A stretch of DNA of 64,000 nt from Rhizobium sp. P38BS-XIX. Lineage in GTDB: Bacteria > Pseudomonadota > Alphaproteobacteria > Rhizobiales > Rhizobiaceae. This document shows, piece after piece, positions 18,480 through 27,678 of this stretch. The notes beneath the pieces are model-generated. The model was given only the letters and a program-made list of their open reading frames with translations, did no database searches and was not told the DNA's origin. The DNA lies in contig NZ_JABAIJ010000006.1 of assembly GCF_012641435.1 (NCBI RefSeq), positions 372,001 to 436,000 on the forward strand, given 5' to 3'. Numbering within the stretch: position 1 is the first letter of the stretch; each line of letters opens with the position of its first letter. The position numbers and the translations under genes were made by a program.

Positions 18480-19200
18480 CGGCGGCGACAAAAAGGAACT
18501 TGGGATCATCATGGCCGGCGTCGAGCTGCGCCTCGGCACACATGATTTTCGCTTCGATTGCACATTGCCGCAGGGCAGCATCATCGCCGTGACTGGACCG
18601 TCCGGCGCGGGCAAATCGACCTTCCTCAATCTGCTTGCAGGCTTCGAACAGCCCGACCGCGGCCGCGTGTTGCTGGCGGGGCAGGATGTCACCGGCCTGC
18701 ATCCCGCCGAACGGCCCGTGTCCCTCGTCTTTCAGGACAACAACCTCTTTGCTCATCTGGACCTCTTCACCAATGTCGGCCTAGGCATCAGCCCTTCGCT
18801 GAAACTCTCGCGGCAGGACAAGCAACGAATCTCAGAGGCGCTGGCGCGTGTCGGACTGCCCGGTTTCGAGACCCGAAAGCCGGGAACGCTTTCCGGCGGC
18901 GAACGACAGCGTGCCGCCTTTGCCCGGGCACTGGTGCGTGACAAGCCGATCCTTTTGCTGGATGAGCCCTTTGCCGCGCTCGATCCGGGCCTGCGCTCCG
19001 GAATGGTGGAACTGCTGAAGACGCTCCATTGCGAAACCGGCAATACGGTGCTGATCGTATCCCACGATCCCACAGAGGTGCGGCGTGTTGCCGATCACGC
19101 CGTCTTCATCGATGGCGGCACCATCAGCCTCGCCGCGCCGATCGACACCTTCCTCAAGACGGATGGCATCCCGGCGCTGACCACATTTCTGCAACATTGA
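18451..19200 (+). CDS. thiQ: Thiamine ABC transporter, ATP-binding protein
   Basis: The 249-residue ATPase has Walker A GPSGAGKST, Q-loop VFQDNNLF, signature LSGGERQRAAFARAL, Walker B ILLLDEPFAALDPGL and the switch His in IVSHDPTEV. The short length and HLD(L)FTNVGLGI after the Q-loop are typical of ThiQ. Alternative starts at 18475 and 18511 would trim a poorly conserved N-terminus; the start at 18511 begins directly with the first strand of the cassette. It completes the TPP-controlled thiBPQ importer. Confidence 0.93.
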   Translation: MMTKADEMADGGDKKELGIIMAGVELRLGTHDFRFDCTLPQGSIIAVTGPSGAGKSTFLNLLAGFEQPDRGRVLLAGQDVTGLHPAERPVSLVFQDNNLFAHLDLFTNVGLGISPSLKLSRQDKQRISEALARVGLPGFETRKPGTLSGGERQRAAFARALVRDKPILLLDEPFAALDPGLRSGMVELLKTLHCETGNTVLIVSHDPTEVRRVADHAVFIDGGTISLAAPIDTFLKTDGIPALTTFLQH

Positions 19201-19523
19201 TTGCGTCGTTGCATCTTGTTGCCGGCTTTGCCTTAATTTCGTCGTGCCGGGCGGCTGAAAGTCCTGGGGAATGCTTGCTAAAATACAACGCTGCCACATT
19301 TAAACGGAGTCTCGCTATGCAACCGGTGCCAAAATCGGCTACAGCAAGGGGTGGAGACCGTCCGGATGAATGCGGATTGATGGGGTGAAAACAACCTTTA
19401 TCGGCGCGCGACGATGTTCGCCCCGGTAATGATCAACCGGATTTGGCGCCGAGCCGGCATGGCAGCGAAATGAGCGAGACACAGGTACTGAAGCAGAGCG
19501 AACGAGCAGAACGAAGGACCAGA
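19201..19523. other. Intergenic stretch before the M48 protease
   Basis: No gene, RNA or clear repeat is seen. It should contain the promoter of the M48 lipoprotein gene. Frames reading into that gene from 19443 (TTG) and 19470 (ATG) lack a ribosome-binding site. Confidence 0.4.
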
Positions 19524-21002
19524 GTGAACGTCGCAGCCCGCTTGCGCCGCCTGGCACCGCTTCTTGCCGCGACCGCGATATTGAACAGCTGTCAGTCTGT
19601 GATGGATCAGTCCTATCAGCCGAGCGTGTCGCCGTCGGCCAATCCGCAGATCGTTTCGGAAGTTCAGAAGAATGACCCGCGCGCGCAGATGGGCGCCCGC
19701 GAGCATCCTCGCATTCTCGCCAGCTATGGCGGCGAATATAAGGATGCCAAGACCGAGCGCCTCGTCGCCCGCATTGCCGGCGCACTCACCAGCGTGTCGG
19801 AAAATCCGCAGCAATCCTACCGAATCACCATTCTCAATTCGCCCTCGATCAACGCTTTTGCCTTGCCGGGCGGCTATCTCTATGTGACGCGCGGTCTCTT
19901 GGCGCTTGCCAACGACGCTTCGGAAGTGGCGGCGGTGCTGTCGCACGAAATGGCGCACGTCACCGCCAACCACGGCATTGAGCGGCAGAAGCGCGAAGAA
20001 GCGGAAGTCATCGCCAGCCGTGTCGTTGCCGAGGTTCTTTCGAGCGATCTTGCCGGCAAGCAGGCGCTTGCCCGCGGCAAGCTGCGCCTCGCCGCCTTCT
20101 CGCGTCAGCAGGAATTGCAGGCCGACGAAATCGGCATCCGCACGCTGGGCCAGGCCGGCTATGACCCTTATGCCGCTGCGCGCTTCCTGAACGCCATGGA
20201 AGACTACAGCCGTTTCATGTCGGCCAATTCCGACGTCGACCAGAGCCTGGACTTCCTTTCGAGCCACCCGAGCACACCGCAGCGTATCGACCTTGCCAAG
20301 GCGCATGCGCGCGAATTCGGCGAGGAAGGCAAGGTCGGCGACACCGGCCGTGACTATTACCTGAACGGTATCGACGGCTTGCTTTACGGCGACAGCCCGG
20401 AAGAAGGCTATGTCCGTGGCCAGACCTTCCTGCATGGTGGCCTCGGCATCCGCTTCGACGTACCGCCCGATTTCCGTATCGACAACAAGGTCGAGGCGGT
20501 CATGGCGACCGGCCCCGGCGATATCGCCATCCGCTTCGATGGCGTTGCCGACACGCAGAACCAGAATCTGACGAACTATATTTCCAGCGGCTGGGTGACG
20601 GGTCTCGATCCGTCTTCAATCCAGTCGATCACCGTCAACGGCATGCCGGCCGCAACTGCCCGCGCCTCTGCCGATCGCTGGGATTTCGACGTCACCGTCA
20701 TTCGCGATCGCACGCAGATCTTCCGCTTCCTGACGGCCGTTCCGAAGGGGAACATTGCCCAGCTCAACCAGACGGCCAATGTCCTGCGCTCGAGCTTCCG
20801 GCACATGACCCCGGACGAAGCCGCTTCCCTGAAGCCGCTGCGCATCCGTGTCGTCACCGTCAAGCCGGGCGACACGACCACCACGCTTGCCGCCCGCATG
20901 ATGGGCACGGACCGAAAGCTCGACCTCTTCAAATTGATTAACGCTTTGCCAACCGGCGCAAACATCGCACCGGGCGACAGGGTCAAGATTATCGCGGAAT
21001 AA
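19524..21002 (+). CDS. M48-family zinc metalloprotease, lipoprotein, with LysM-like C-terminus
   Basis: Starting at the GTG with AAGGA 5 nt upstream, the 492-residue protein opens with a lipoprotein signal: RLRR, a hydrophobic core LAPLLAATAIL and Cys23 in a relaxed lipobox (LNSC). The protease domain has the zinc motif HEMAH at residues 141-145 and a downstream ELQADEIG supplying the third ligand, as in BepA/LoiP-type M48 proteins. The last 55 residues (VTVKPGDTTTTLAARM to GDRVKII) look like a degenerate LysM-type fold. Likely role is outer-membrane or periplasmic protein quality control. A longer frame extends back to 19443. Confidence 0.88.
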   Translation: MNVAARLRRLAPLLAATAILNSCQSVMDQSYQPSVSPSANPQIVSEVQKNDPRAQMGAREHPRILASYGGEYKDAKTERLVARIAGALTSVSENPQQSYRITILNSPSINAFALPGGYLYVTRGLLALANDASEVAAVLSHEMAHVTANHGIERQKREEAEVIASRVVAEVLSSDLAGKQALARGKLRLAAFSRQQELQADEIGIRTLGQAGYDPYAAARFLNAMEDYSRFMSANSDVDQSLDFLSSHPSTPQRIDLAKAHAREFGEEGKVGDTGRDYYLNGIDGLLYGDSPEEGYVRGQTFLHGGLGIRFDVPPDFRIDNKVEAVMATGPGDIAIRFDGVADTQNQNLTNYISSGWVTGLDPSSIQSITVNGMPAATARASADRWDFDVTVIRDRTQIFRFLTAVPKGNIAQLNQTANVLRSSFRHMTPDEAASLKPLRIRVVTVKPGDTTTTLAARMMGTDRKLDLFKLINALPTGANIAPGDRVKIIAE

Positions 21003-21055
21003 AGGTCGTTACCCTCTCCCGACGGGGGAATGGGTCTCTCAAGTCATGCAGCGCT

Positions 21056-21152
21056 GACAGCAATTTCAGGAAAAGTGCATAGCCATGTCTCGTCCGCAAT
21101 TGCTCGAGAATAAGAAATAAAGCAGCCCAGAGTTTCATGAAAACTCTGGGCT
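21056..21152 (+). repeat. RIME-like intergenic element, copy A, with terminator hairpin
   Basis: This copy shares its order of blocks with copy B: GCAATT, a GAAAAGTG block, CGTCCG and a terminal palindrome. Its palindrome is a perfect 12-bp stem (21124-21135 with 21141-21152, 5-nt loop) and probably terminates the M48 transcript. Confidence 0.6.
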
Positions 21153-21214
21153 TGTTTAAAATATCCGGCGGCTTTGCGAGAAAGTCACGCTCAGGCTCAA
21201 GACTGAACCGAGAC

Positions 21215-21321
21215 TTAGAGCAATTCCAGAAAAAGTGTGCAGCGGTTTTCCGTCCGGAAGTGCGCGAAAACAAAGAGATAGAGCGGTTCAGGGATTCCGT
21301 GAAAAGCTGAACCGCTCTATC
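21215..21321. repeat. RIME-like intergenic element, copy B
   Basis: It resembles copy A block by block (GCAATTCCAG, AAAAAGTG, CGGTTTTCCGTCCGG, then GAGATAGAGCGG) and ends in a perfect 15-bp palindrome (21277-21291 with 21307-21321, 15-nt loop). It lies between the convergent M48 and rpoH genes. The sequence is like the Rhizobium-specific intergenic mosaic elements known in this order. Confidence 0.65.
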
Positions 21322-21329
21322 GACGTGCT

Positions 21330-22193
21330 TTAAGCGTAGCTTGCCATGCGCGGATCGGCATCCACCAATGCGCTGCGAAGCTTGTCCATGGCGCGGCTTT
21401 CGATCTGGCGAACACGCTCCTTGGAGATCCCAAGATCGGCGCCGAGCTCTTCCAGCGTTGCGCCATCCTCGACGAGGCGGCGTGCGCGGATGATCTTCAT
21501 CTCGCGTTCGTTGAGATGCCGCAAGGCGGATGCAAGCCAGATGCGGCGACGCTCGCCGTCGATCATGTCGGAAACCTGCTCATCGGGAAGCGGCTCGTCG
21601 CTGATGAGAAAATCGATGCGCTCGGCGCTTTCGGAATCCCCTGAGATAGACGGGGCCTGCAGCGATGTATCGCTGCCGGAAAGACGGGCATCCATGGTCT
21701 GCACGTCGGCCAGGCTGACACCAAGCGTGACGGCGATTTCTTCATGAATGGATTGAACGGTGACGCTTGAGTTGCTTCGAGCGAGCTTGGCGCGCAGCCG
21801 ACGGAGGTTGAAGAACAGCGCCTTCTGCGCCGAACTCGTACCACCGCGAACGATAGACCAGTTACGCAGGATATAATCCTGGATCGACGCGCGGATCCAC
21901 CAGCTGGCGTAAGTCGAAAACCGCACTTCCCGTTCCGGCTCGAAGCGCGCCGCGGCCTCGAGAAGCCCTACATAGCCTTCTTGTACGAGATCGCTCATCG
22001 GCAGGCCGAAATTGCGAAATTTACCTGCCATGGAAATAACGAGGCGCATGTGTGCTGTGGCGATTTTGTTGCGGGCGCCGCGATCATCGTGATCTTTCCA
22101 GCGAATGGCGAGGTCATGTTCTTCGTCGCGATCAAGATAAGGGGCAGCCATCGCTACTTTGATCATGCGCCGATCTGCAGACATATTCGTCAT
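21330..22193 (-). CDS. rpoH: RNA polymerase heat-shock sigma factor, RpoH2 type
   Basis: The 287-residue sigma-32-type factor has region 2 (DLVQEGYVGLLEAAARFEP, then FSTYASWWIRASIQDYILRN), the RpoH box (QKALFFNLRR, about residues 120-129, diagnostic of RpoH), and region 4 with the helix-turn-helix TLEELGADLGISKERVRQIE near the C-terminus. The Ala-rich, divergent N-terminus and location suggest the second rhizobial paralogue, RpoH2, involved in stress and stationary-phase response rather than main heat shock. An AGGAG lies upstream of the ATG. The paralogue assignment is inference. Confidence 0.9.
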   Translation of the reverse strand: MTNMSADRRMIKVAMAAPYLDRDEEHDLAIRWKDHDDRGARNKIATAHMRLVISMAGKFRNFGLPMSDLVQEGYVGLLEAAARFEPEREVRFSTYASWWIRASIQDYILRNWSIVRGGTSSAQKALFFNLRRLRAKLARSNSSVTVQSIHEEIAVTLGVSLADVQTMDARLSGSDTSLQAPSISGDSESAERIDFLISDEPLPDEQVSDMIDGERRRIWLASALRHLNEREMKIIRARRLVEDGATLEELGADLGISKERVRQIESRAMDKLRSALVDADPRMASYA

Positions 22194-22345
22194 ATGCTTC
22201 TCCTGGGTTCGGCCTCAAATCGTCTTAGTGCCGCGGACGACGAAAAGGGCAGCAAGCATCGTTTCCGAACATCGCTGTTCGGACAGAAATGAATGAATGA
22301 AATTCGAAATTGAAGACCGATATCCGGCTGACCGGAGATCGATAA

Positions 22346-22462
22346 CTAGTCTAGTTCGATCTCATCGAACGGGTCTGACGATTGAAGCATCTTCAGATCG
22401 CCGGGGGGCTTCGAATGAAAACGCATAAGCCGGTCCTCGTGAATGTCTATAAACTGGCTCAT
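22346..22462 (-). CDS. Possible small acidic protein (38 aa)
   Basis: A 38-codon frame starts at an ATG about 11 nt after a strong AAGGAGGAG and ends with an acidic tail (DPFDEIELD). The product is not recognised. The spacing is slightly long, and a second ATG immediately after the SD opens only a 3-codon frame. This is weak support, listed because the SD is striking. Confidence 0.3.
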   Translation of the reverse strand: MSQFIDIHEDRLMRFHSKPPGDLKMLQSSDPFDEIELD

Positions 22463-22545
22463 CCAAGCATGCTCCTCCTTGAGCGTACCCGCACGAACCG
22501 TCAACACGAGGTCTAAACGCGGCACAATGGAAAAGGTTCCAAAGA

Positions 22546-22573
22546 AAAAACCCGGCACGAAGGCCGGGTTTTT
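22546..22573 (-). terminator. Intrinsic terminator of carD
   Basis: An 11-bp stem (22546-22556 with 22563-22573) flanked by A/T runs lies just after the carD stop on the minus strand. Confidence 0.8.
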
Positions 22574-22596
22574 GGAGGCTGTATCGGGCAATCGCC

Positions 22597-23169
22597 TTAA
22601 GCGGCTTCGTCCTGGGAATCGTCTTCTTCGATGGCCTTGCCGCGCTTGGGACCCTTGTTGAGATTGGTCTCGACAAGGCGAACGGCTTCGGTTTCCGACA
22701 TCTTGTTGACGGCGGCAATTTCGCGCGCCATGCGATCAAGCGCAGCTTCGTAAAGCTGACGTTCGGAATAGGACTGCTCCGGCTGATTCTCAGCACGATA
22801 AAGATCGCGAACGACCTCGGCGATCGAGATCAGGTCACCGGAATTGATCTTGGCATCATATTCCTGGGCGCGGCGCGACCACATGGTGCGCTTAACGCGG
22901 GCCTTGCCCTGCACGACCTTCAGTGCACGCTCGACGAAATCGGTTTCGGAAAGCTTGCGCATGCCGATGCTCATGGCCTTTGCCACCGGCACCTTGAGAC
23001 GCATCTTGTCTTTCTCGAAATCAATCACGAACAGCTCGAGCTTCATGCCTGCGACTTCTTGTTCTTCGATCGCAGTGATCGTGCCGACACCGTGGGCCGG
23101 ATATACGATCGCTTCACCAGTCTTGAAGCCATGGCGTGCTGCTGACGGTTTTTTCTGCTGGGTCGTCAT
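22597..23169 (-). CDS. carD: CarD-family RNA polymerase-binding transcription factor
   Basis: The 190-residue protein has an N-terminal CarD/TRCF-type RNAP-interacting Tudor-like domain (FKTGEAIVYPAHGVGTI, about residues 14-30, continuing to about 75) and an all-helical C-terminal DNA-binding domain (WSRRAQEY, YSERQLYEAALDRMARE). CarD stabilises open complexes at promoters, notably rRNA. The ATG at 23169 has a GGGAG upstream; the frame extends 3 codons further to a TTG that is too close to the SD. The C-terminal acidic tail (EEDDSQDEAA) is typical of rhizobial members. Confidence 0.92.
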   Translation of the reverse strand: MTTQQKKPSAARHGFKTGEAIVYPAHGVGTITAIEEQEVAGMKLELFVIDFEKDKMRLKVPVAKAMSIGMRKLSETDFVERALKVVQGKARVKRTMWSRRAQEYDAKINSGDLISIAEVVRDLYRAENQPEQSYSERQLYEAALDRMAREIAAVNKMSETEAVRLVETNLNKGPKRGKAIEEDDSQDEAA

Positions 23170-23569
23170 TCTATTCAAAAACTCCCTGTTACGCGCCCGG
23201 TTAGGGCCGGGGGCCGGGTCAGTCAGGCCCGGATGAGACGGGGGTGCCGTCGGGGTAGCGTCATCCTGGTCCAGCCAGACTTATGCAAAAGGAAACCCAC
23301 CCATCGCGATCAAGCTCTCGACAACACAAATCGTTGATATGTCAAGGAAACCGCGTACGGATTGGTGATTTGCTTTCGTGATGGTTTTGGGCATGCGAAA
23401 TGCCGCTGTGGATCAGTATGAGGAACCTATCACAAAAATCTGAGGAAATCAATAATTTGCTTCGCGCGCGCCAAAAAGGCCACGTTGACAGCCGACGCGG
23501 CCCCAACGCAATTGATTCGCTTTCTGCGATATCGACTACACCTTTATCGGCGGCCTGTCACGGCCTCGA
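23170..23569. other. Intergenic region between carD and fdxA
   Basis: About 400 nt with the carD upstream region and the 3' flank of fdxA. No gene, RNA or repeat could be supported. Confidence 0.4.
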
Positions 23570-23908
23570 TCAGTCGCCTGCGCCGGGATTTGCCGAGAAA
23601 TATTTCTCCAGCTTGCCCTGTTCGCCGTCCATTTCCTTGGCTTCGGGCATCGGATCGCGCTTGACGGTGATGTTCGGCCAGATCGATGCATATTCCGCAT
23701 TGAGCTTCAGCCACTTGTCGAGACCCGGCTCCGTGTCGGGCTTGATCGCCTCGGCGGGACATTCGGGTTCGCAGACACCGCAATCGATGCATTCGTCGGG
23801 GTGAATGACGAGGAAATTCTCGCCTTCGTAGAAGCAGTCCACGGGGCAGACTTCCACGCAATCGGTATATTTGCAACGGATGCAATTGTCGGTCACGACG
23901 TATGTCAT
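23570..23908 (-). CDS. fdxA: 7Fe ferredoxin FdxA
   Basis: The 112-residue electron carrier starts MTYVVTDNCIRCKYTDC, the canonical FdxA N-terminus. Cysteines follow the 7Fe pattern: C-x2-C-x4-C-x3-CP around residues 9-21 for the 3Fe/4Fe pair and CIDCGVCEPECP around 39-50 for the 4Fe cluster. The frame extends upstream to 24007, but the ATG at 23908 has GGAG 8 nt ahead and gives the family length. It lies between the S4 protein and carD on the same strand. Confidence 0.95.
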   Translation of the reverse strand: MTYVVTDNCIRCKYTDCVEVCPVDCFYEGENFLVIHPDECIDCGVCEPECPAEAIKPDTEPGLDKWLKLNAEYASIWPNITVKRDPMPEAKEMDGEQGKLEKYFSANPGAGD

Positions 23909-24114
23909 GAAGAACTCCAGGAATGTCTCAAGCTTCCGCGGCTGCGCAACCTGGAACGTCGCACCCTTCCACGGCGCCGAACGAGCGGACAGATACGCCA
24001 TGCGCACCAGCGCCGTCCGGCTGGTTACCGGCAGGTTGACCGTGAGGTATCGATTTTATGAGCCAATTTCAAGGATAAACAATCTTGAAAACCGCCCGTC
24101 GCAGGCAGAGTTTT

Positions 24115-24519
24115 CTAATCCTCATCAGAAGTGAAGCGGTCGATTGCACGCCGATCGCGCTTTGTGGGTCTGCCGCTGCCGGGAGACCGCAATGCCTGCT
24201 CGAAGGGCGTGAGACGTTTTGCCTCATCTGGAGGCGGCGTCAGATCTTCGTAAAGAAGCTTGGCTTCCTCGAATGGGCCGCGGCGTTCGCCGGGCGCGCG
24301 CACGACCAGAATGACATCACGCCGCTCCAGAGACAGTTCGATCCGGTCGCCGATCTTGACGCCGTGGCTTGGCTGGACAACGCGCTCGCCATTCACCCGG
24401 ACGCTGCCATTCTGCACATAATGCTGCGCCAGCGACCGGGATTTCACCATGCGGGCAAAGAAGAGCCATTTGTCGATGCGCTGGCGCGAACCGGAAAATG
24501 GCTGCTTCTCGTCCGTCAT
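24115..24519 (-). CDS. S4-domain RNA-binding protein (Hsp15-like)
   Basis: The 134-residue protein has an S4 domain over about residues 12-75 (RIDKWLFFARMVKSRSLAQHYVQNG, then VRVNGERV and VKIGDRIEL), matching HslR/Hsp15, which recycles stalled 50S subunits after heat shock. The C-terminal half is basic with Pro and Arg (GSGRPTKRDRRAIDRF). It starts 3 nt after the helicase stop, so the two RNA-binding proteins are probably co-expressed. The assignment to ribosome rescue is by family only. Confidence 0.87.
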   Translation of the reverse strand: MTDEKQPFSGSRQRIDKWLFFARMVKSRSLAQHYVQNGSVRVNGERVVQPSHGVKIGDRIELSLERRDVILVVRAPGERRGPFEEAKLLYEDLTPPPDEAKRLTPFEQALRSPGSGRPTKRDRRAIDRFTSDED

Positions 24520-24522
24520 GAC

Positions 24523-27500
24523 TTATTTCTTCATCTGCTCCTTGAGGGCAGCCAGCTTTGCGAAAGGAGAATCCGGATCGATCGGCTTTTCCTTGCGCGG
24601 CGGCTTGGCTTCGAAGCGCAAAGGCTGCGAGGCGCCACGATTGTTCCGGTCGTTCCGATTGTTACGGTCATTCCGGTCGTTGCGTTCGCCACGCTCCTGG
24701 CGATCGTTGCGCTCGCCGCGATTGCCCTGATGCTGCGGACGACCACCCTCACGGTTGTCGCCGCGCTGACCCTTGTCACCGCCGCGAGCCTCGCGCCGGT
24801 CACGCCCTTCGCGATTGCCCTCGCCGCTTGGCTGTTCGCCACCGCGACGATTGCCTTGATGTCCACGGCCTTCCGCACCCTGCTGGCCGCGACGGTCGCC
24901 ATGACCACGGCCACCCTGGCGCTGCTGCTGATCGTTGCGGCCGCCAAGGCGCCACAACAGAACCGGCTTCGGCTCAGTCACCTCGGCTGCGGCAGCTTCG
25001 GTTTCGCCTGCCTCTGCGGTCGTCTCAGCTGCAGGCTCTGACGCTGCTTCAGCGGCAGGAGCCGCTTCCTGCGTCACAGCCTCGGCATCCTTAGCCGGCT
25101 CATCGGCGGCCGTATCTGCATCGTCGTGATCCGCTTTCTCGGCGGCAACATCTGCAGCCGGCGTTGCCGGTGCTGCGGCAGCGTCCTGCTGGGCGAGGTG
25201 AGCCGAAGCTTCCTCTGCCTTCACGGCATCGGCGCGATAGCCAAGGCCCTTGAGGATTTCTTCCATGTCCTCGAGCGTTGCGCCGAGGATGGAAAGCATG
25301 GCCGTTGTCGTGGTGAAGCGGCGACCGTCATAGGCACCCTCTGGGCGCGAAGCCTGACCCGGCTTCCACTGCAAGAGCGGACGGATGAGATCGGCCAGGC
25401 GCTCGAGAATGTCGATACGCACCGCGCGCTTTCCGAGGAACCGGAAGCCCGCAAGCTTGTAGAACATACGCTCGTAGCTCGGATCGGTGACGACAGAGGT
25501 GCGGCCTGCGGCCAGCACCGGGATCAGATCGCCATAACCCGGCTTGTCGAGACCATCATTCTTCAACGCCCAGAGCAAGGTGATGAGTTCGGCAGGAGCC
25601 GGCTTCAACAAGGCGGGAACGAAGATATGGTAGGCGCCGAACCGAACGCCGTAACGGCGCATGGAGGCACGCGCATCCTGATCCAGCGACTTCACCTCTT
25701 CGGTGACGTCACGGCGGAACAGAACGCCCAGGTTTTCCACGAGCTGGAACGCCAGACCCTTGGCAAGACCCTGCAGATCTTCGGCGCGCTGAAGATCGTC
25801 GAGCGGCTTCAGGATCGTGCTGATATGATGATTCACGAAGCGCTCGATGCGAGCGGCGACATGATCGCGCGCATTGCCGGTCAACTGCTCGTCGGCGAGC
25901 AGGATGACGCGCGGACGCATGATGTGATCGCTACCCGACAGACGCGCAACGGGATCGCCGAGCCAGCGCACGAGTCCATCGGCGCTGATCGCAAGATCGC
26001 TGTTGCCGGCCGCATGTATGCGAGCCGCGCGTGCCTCGAATTCCAGCGCAAGCGCCTTCAGCGAGGCGGTCTGGACAGCCTTCGCGTCCGGCCCCTCGGT
26101 TCCCGAGATCGGCGTGAACCGGAATCCGGTCAACTGTCCCACATGATGTCCCTCGACGAAGACATCCCCATTTACACTGATTTCAGCTTCCAGCATCGCA
26201 TTCTCTCTCAGGCGCTTCATGAGCACAGATGTCCTGCGATCAACAAAGCGTTTCGTCAACCTCTCATGTAACGCGTCGGACAATCGATCTTCGATTTCCC
26301 GCGTCTTTTCTTGCCAGTGTGTCGGATCGGCAAGCCAGCCGGGCCGGTTCGACACATAGGTCCAAGTCCTTATCTGCGCGATTCGCGCCGAAAGCGTGTC
26401 GATCTCGCCATCCGTCCGATCGGCGCGGTGCACCTGCTCGGCAAGGAAATCCTCTTTCACCGTGCCATAGCGCACGAGATCGGAAAAGAGGGTGGCAATG
26501 AGATCGGCATGCTGGGCGGGAGTTATGCGCCGATAGTCCGGAAGCGCACAGGCTTCCCATAATTTCTCAACCCTGGCCGGGCTGCTGGCTAAATCGACAA
26601 TCTCCAGATCGCGTGACAGATATTCCAACGCCTGCTGGTCTACCGCAGGCAGCGCCCGCGTCAAGCCCTGCACGCGCGGCGCGTCTTCAAGACTGCCGCG
26701 CAAAGCAGCGATCGAGGAGAAATCGAAATTCTTGGTGCGCCACTGCAGCACCTTCACCGTGTCGAATTCATGACCCTCGATCCGACGAACCAGTTCGTCG
26801 TCGAAGGGATCCACATGACCCGTCACCCCGAAGGTTCCGTCTTTCAAGTGACGGCCGGCGCGGCCAGCGATCTGGCCGAGCTCTCCGGGATTGAGATTGC
26901 GAAACTGATAGCCGTCGAATTTGCGATCCTGGGCGAAGGCCACATGGTCGACATCGAGATTGAGGCCCATGCCGATCGCATCCGTCGCCACCAGATACTC
27001 GACGTCGCCGGCCTGATAGAGCGCCACCTGCGCATTGCGGGTTCGCGGGCTGAGCGCCCCGAGAACGACGGCGGCGCCACCGCGCTGTCGGCGGATAAGC
27101 TCGGCGATCGCATAGACCTCGTCGGCGGAAAAGGCGACGATCGCCGTGCGCTGCGGTAGCCGCGTGATCTTTTTCTGGCCGGCATAAAAGAGATGCGAAA
27201 GCCTTGGCCGCTCAAGAACGGTAATCCCCGGGAGCAATTGCTCGAGGATCGGCCGCATCGTACCGGCGCCGAGCAGCAGCGTCTCATCCCGCCCGCGCAG
27301 GTGCAGGATACGGTCTGTGAAGATGTGGCCACGCTCTAGGTCGCCCGCCAGCTGCACCTCGTCGATCGCGACGAAGGCGGCGCGCGTTTCGCGCGGCATC
27401 GCCTCCACGGTGCAGACCGAGTAGCGCGCATTGGGCGGCGAGATCTTTTCTTCCCCGGTGACCAGCGCCACATGCTGCGCCCCGACCTTCTCGACGACAC

Positions 27501-27678
27501 GCGTATAGACCTCGCGCGCAAGCAGCCGCAACGGCAGGCCGATAACGCCGCTGCCGTGCGCCACCATCCGCTCGATGGCATAATGGGTCTTGCCGGTATT
27601 GGTCGGTCCGAGCACCGCGATTACACCGCGTCCGCTCAGGATCATAGGCTGCGAGTTTTGAGTCATAGGTCCGTGCAT
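24523..27678 (-). CDS. SUV3-like DExH RNA helicase with RGG/RND-rich tail
   Basis: The 1051-residue protein resembles mitochondrial SUV3 RNA helicase. It has Walker A GPTNTGKT (about 24-31), motif II IDEVQLAGD (about 105-113), the ATDAIGMGLNLD block and motif VI QIAGRAGRH (about 270), followed by a SUV3 C-terminal region to about 830. The tail is extreme: an Ala/Glu-rich acidic stretch, then a Gly/Arg/Asn/Asp-rich segment with repeated NDRN units, then a basic end. It may unwind RNA in degradation or ribosome assembly. Starts at 27678 and 27666 are both possible. Confidence 0.9.
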   Translation of the reverse strand: MHGPMTQNSQPMILSGRGVIAVLGPTNTGKTHYAIERMVAHGSGVIGLPLRLLAREVYTRVVEKVGAQHVALVTGEEKISPPNARYSVCTVEAMPRETRAAFVAIDEVQLAGDLERGHIFTDRILHLRGRDETLLLGAGTMRPILEQLLPGITVLERPRLSHLFYAGQKKITRLPQRTAIVAFSADEVYAIAELIRRQRGGAAVVLGALSPRTRNAQVALYQAGDVEYLVATDAIGMGLNLDVDHVAFAQDRKFDGYQFRNLNPGELGQIAGRAGRHLKDGTFGVTGHVDPFDDELVRRIEGHEFDTVKVLQWRTKNFDFSSIAALRGSLEDAPRVQGLTRALPAVDQQALEYLSRDLEIVDLASSPARVEKLWEACALPDYRRITPAQHADLIATLFSDLVRYGTVKEDFLAEQVHRADRTDGEIDTLSARIAQIRTWTYVSNRPGWLADPTHWQEKTREIEDRLSDALHERLTKRFVDRRTSVLMKRLRENAMLEAEISVNGDVFVEGHHVGQLTGFRFTPISGTEGPDAKAVQTASLKALALEFEARAARIHAAGNSDLAISADGLVRWLGDPVARLSGSDHIMRPRVILLADEQLTGNARDHVAARIERFVNHHISTILKPLDDLQRAEDLQGLAKGLAFQLVENLGVLFRRDVTEEVKSLDQDARASMRRYGVRFGAYHIFVPALLKPAPAELITLLWALKNDGLDKPGYGDLIPVLAAGRTSVVTDPSYERMFYKLAGFRFLGKRAVRIDILERLADLIRPLLQWKPGQASRPEGAYDGRRFTTTTAMLSILGATLEDMEEILKGLGYRADAVKAEEASAHLAQQDAAAAPATPAADVAAEKADHDDADTAADEPAKDAEAVTQEAAPAAEAASEPAAETTAEAGETEAAAAEVTEPKPVLLWRLGGRNDQQQRQGGRGHGDRRGQQGAEGRGHQGNRRGGEQPSGEGNREGRDRREARGGDKGQRGDNREGGRPQHQGNRGERNDRQERGERNDRNDRNNRNDRNNRGASQPLRFEAKPPRKEKPIDPDSPFAKLAALKEQMKK

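Larger units (their letters stand above)
22194..22596. other. Intergenic region between rpoH and carD
   Basis: This 403-nt stretch carries the rpoH upstream region, a possible 38-codon minus-strand ORF at 22346-22462, and the carD terminator at 22546-22573. Nothing else is seen. Confidence 0.4.
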
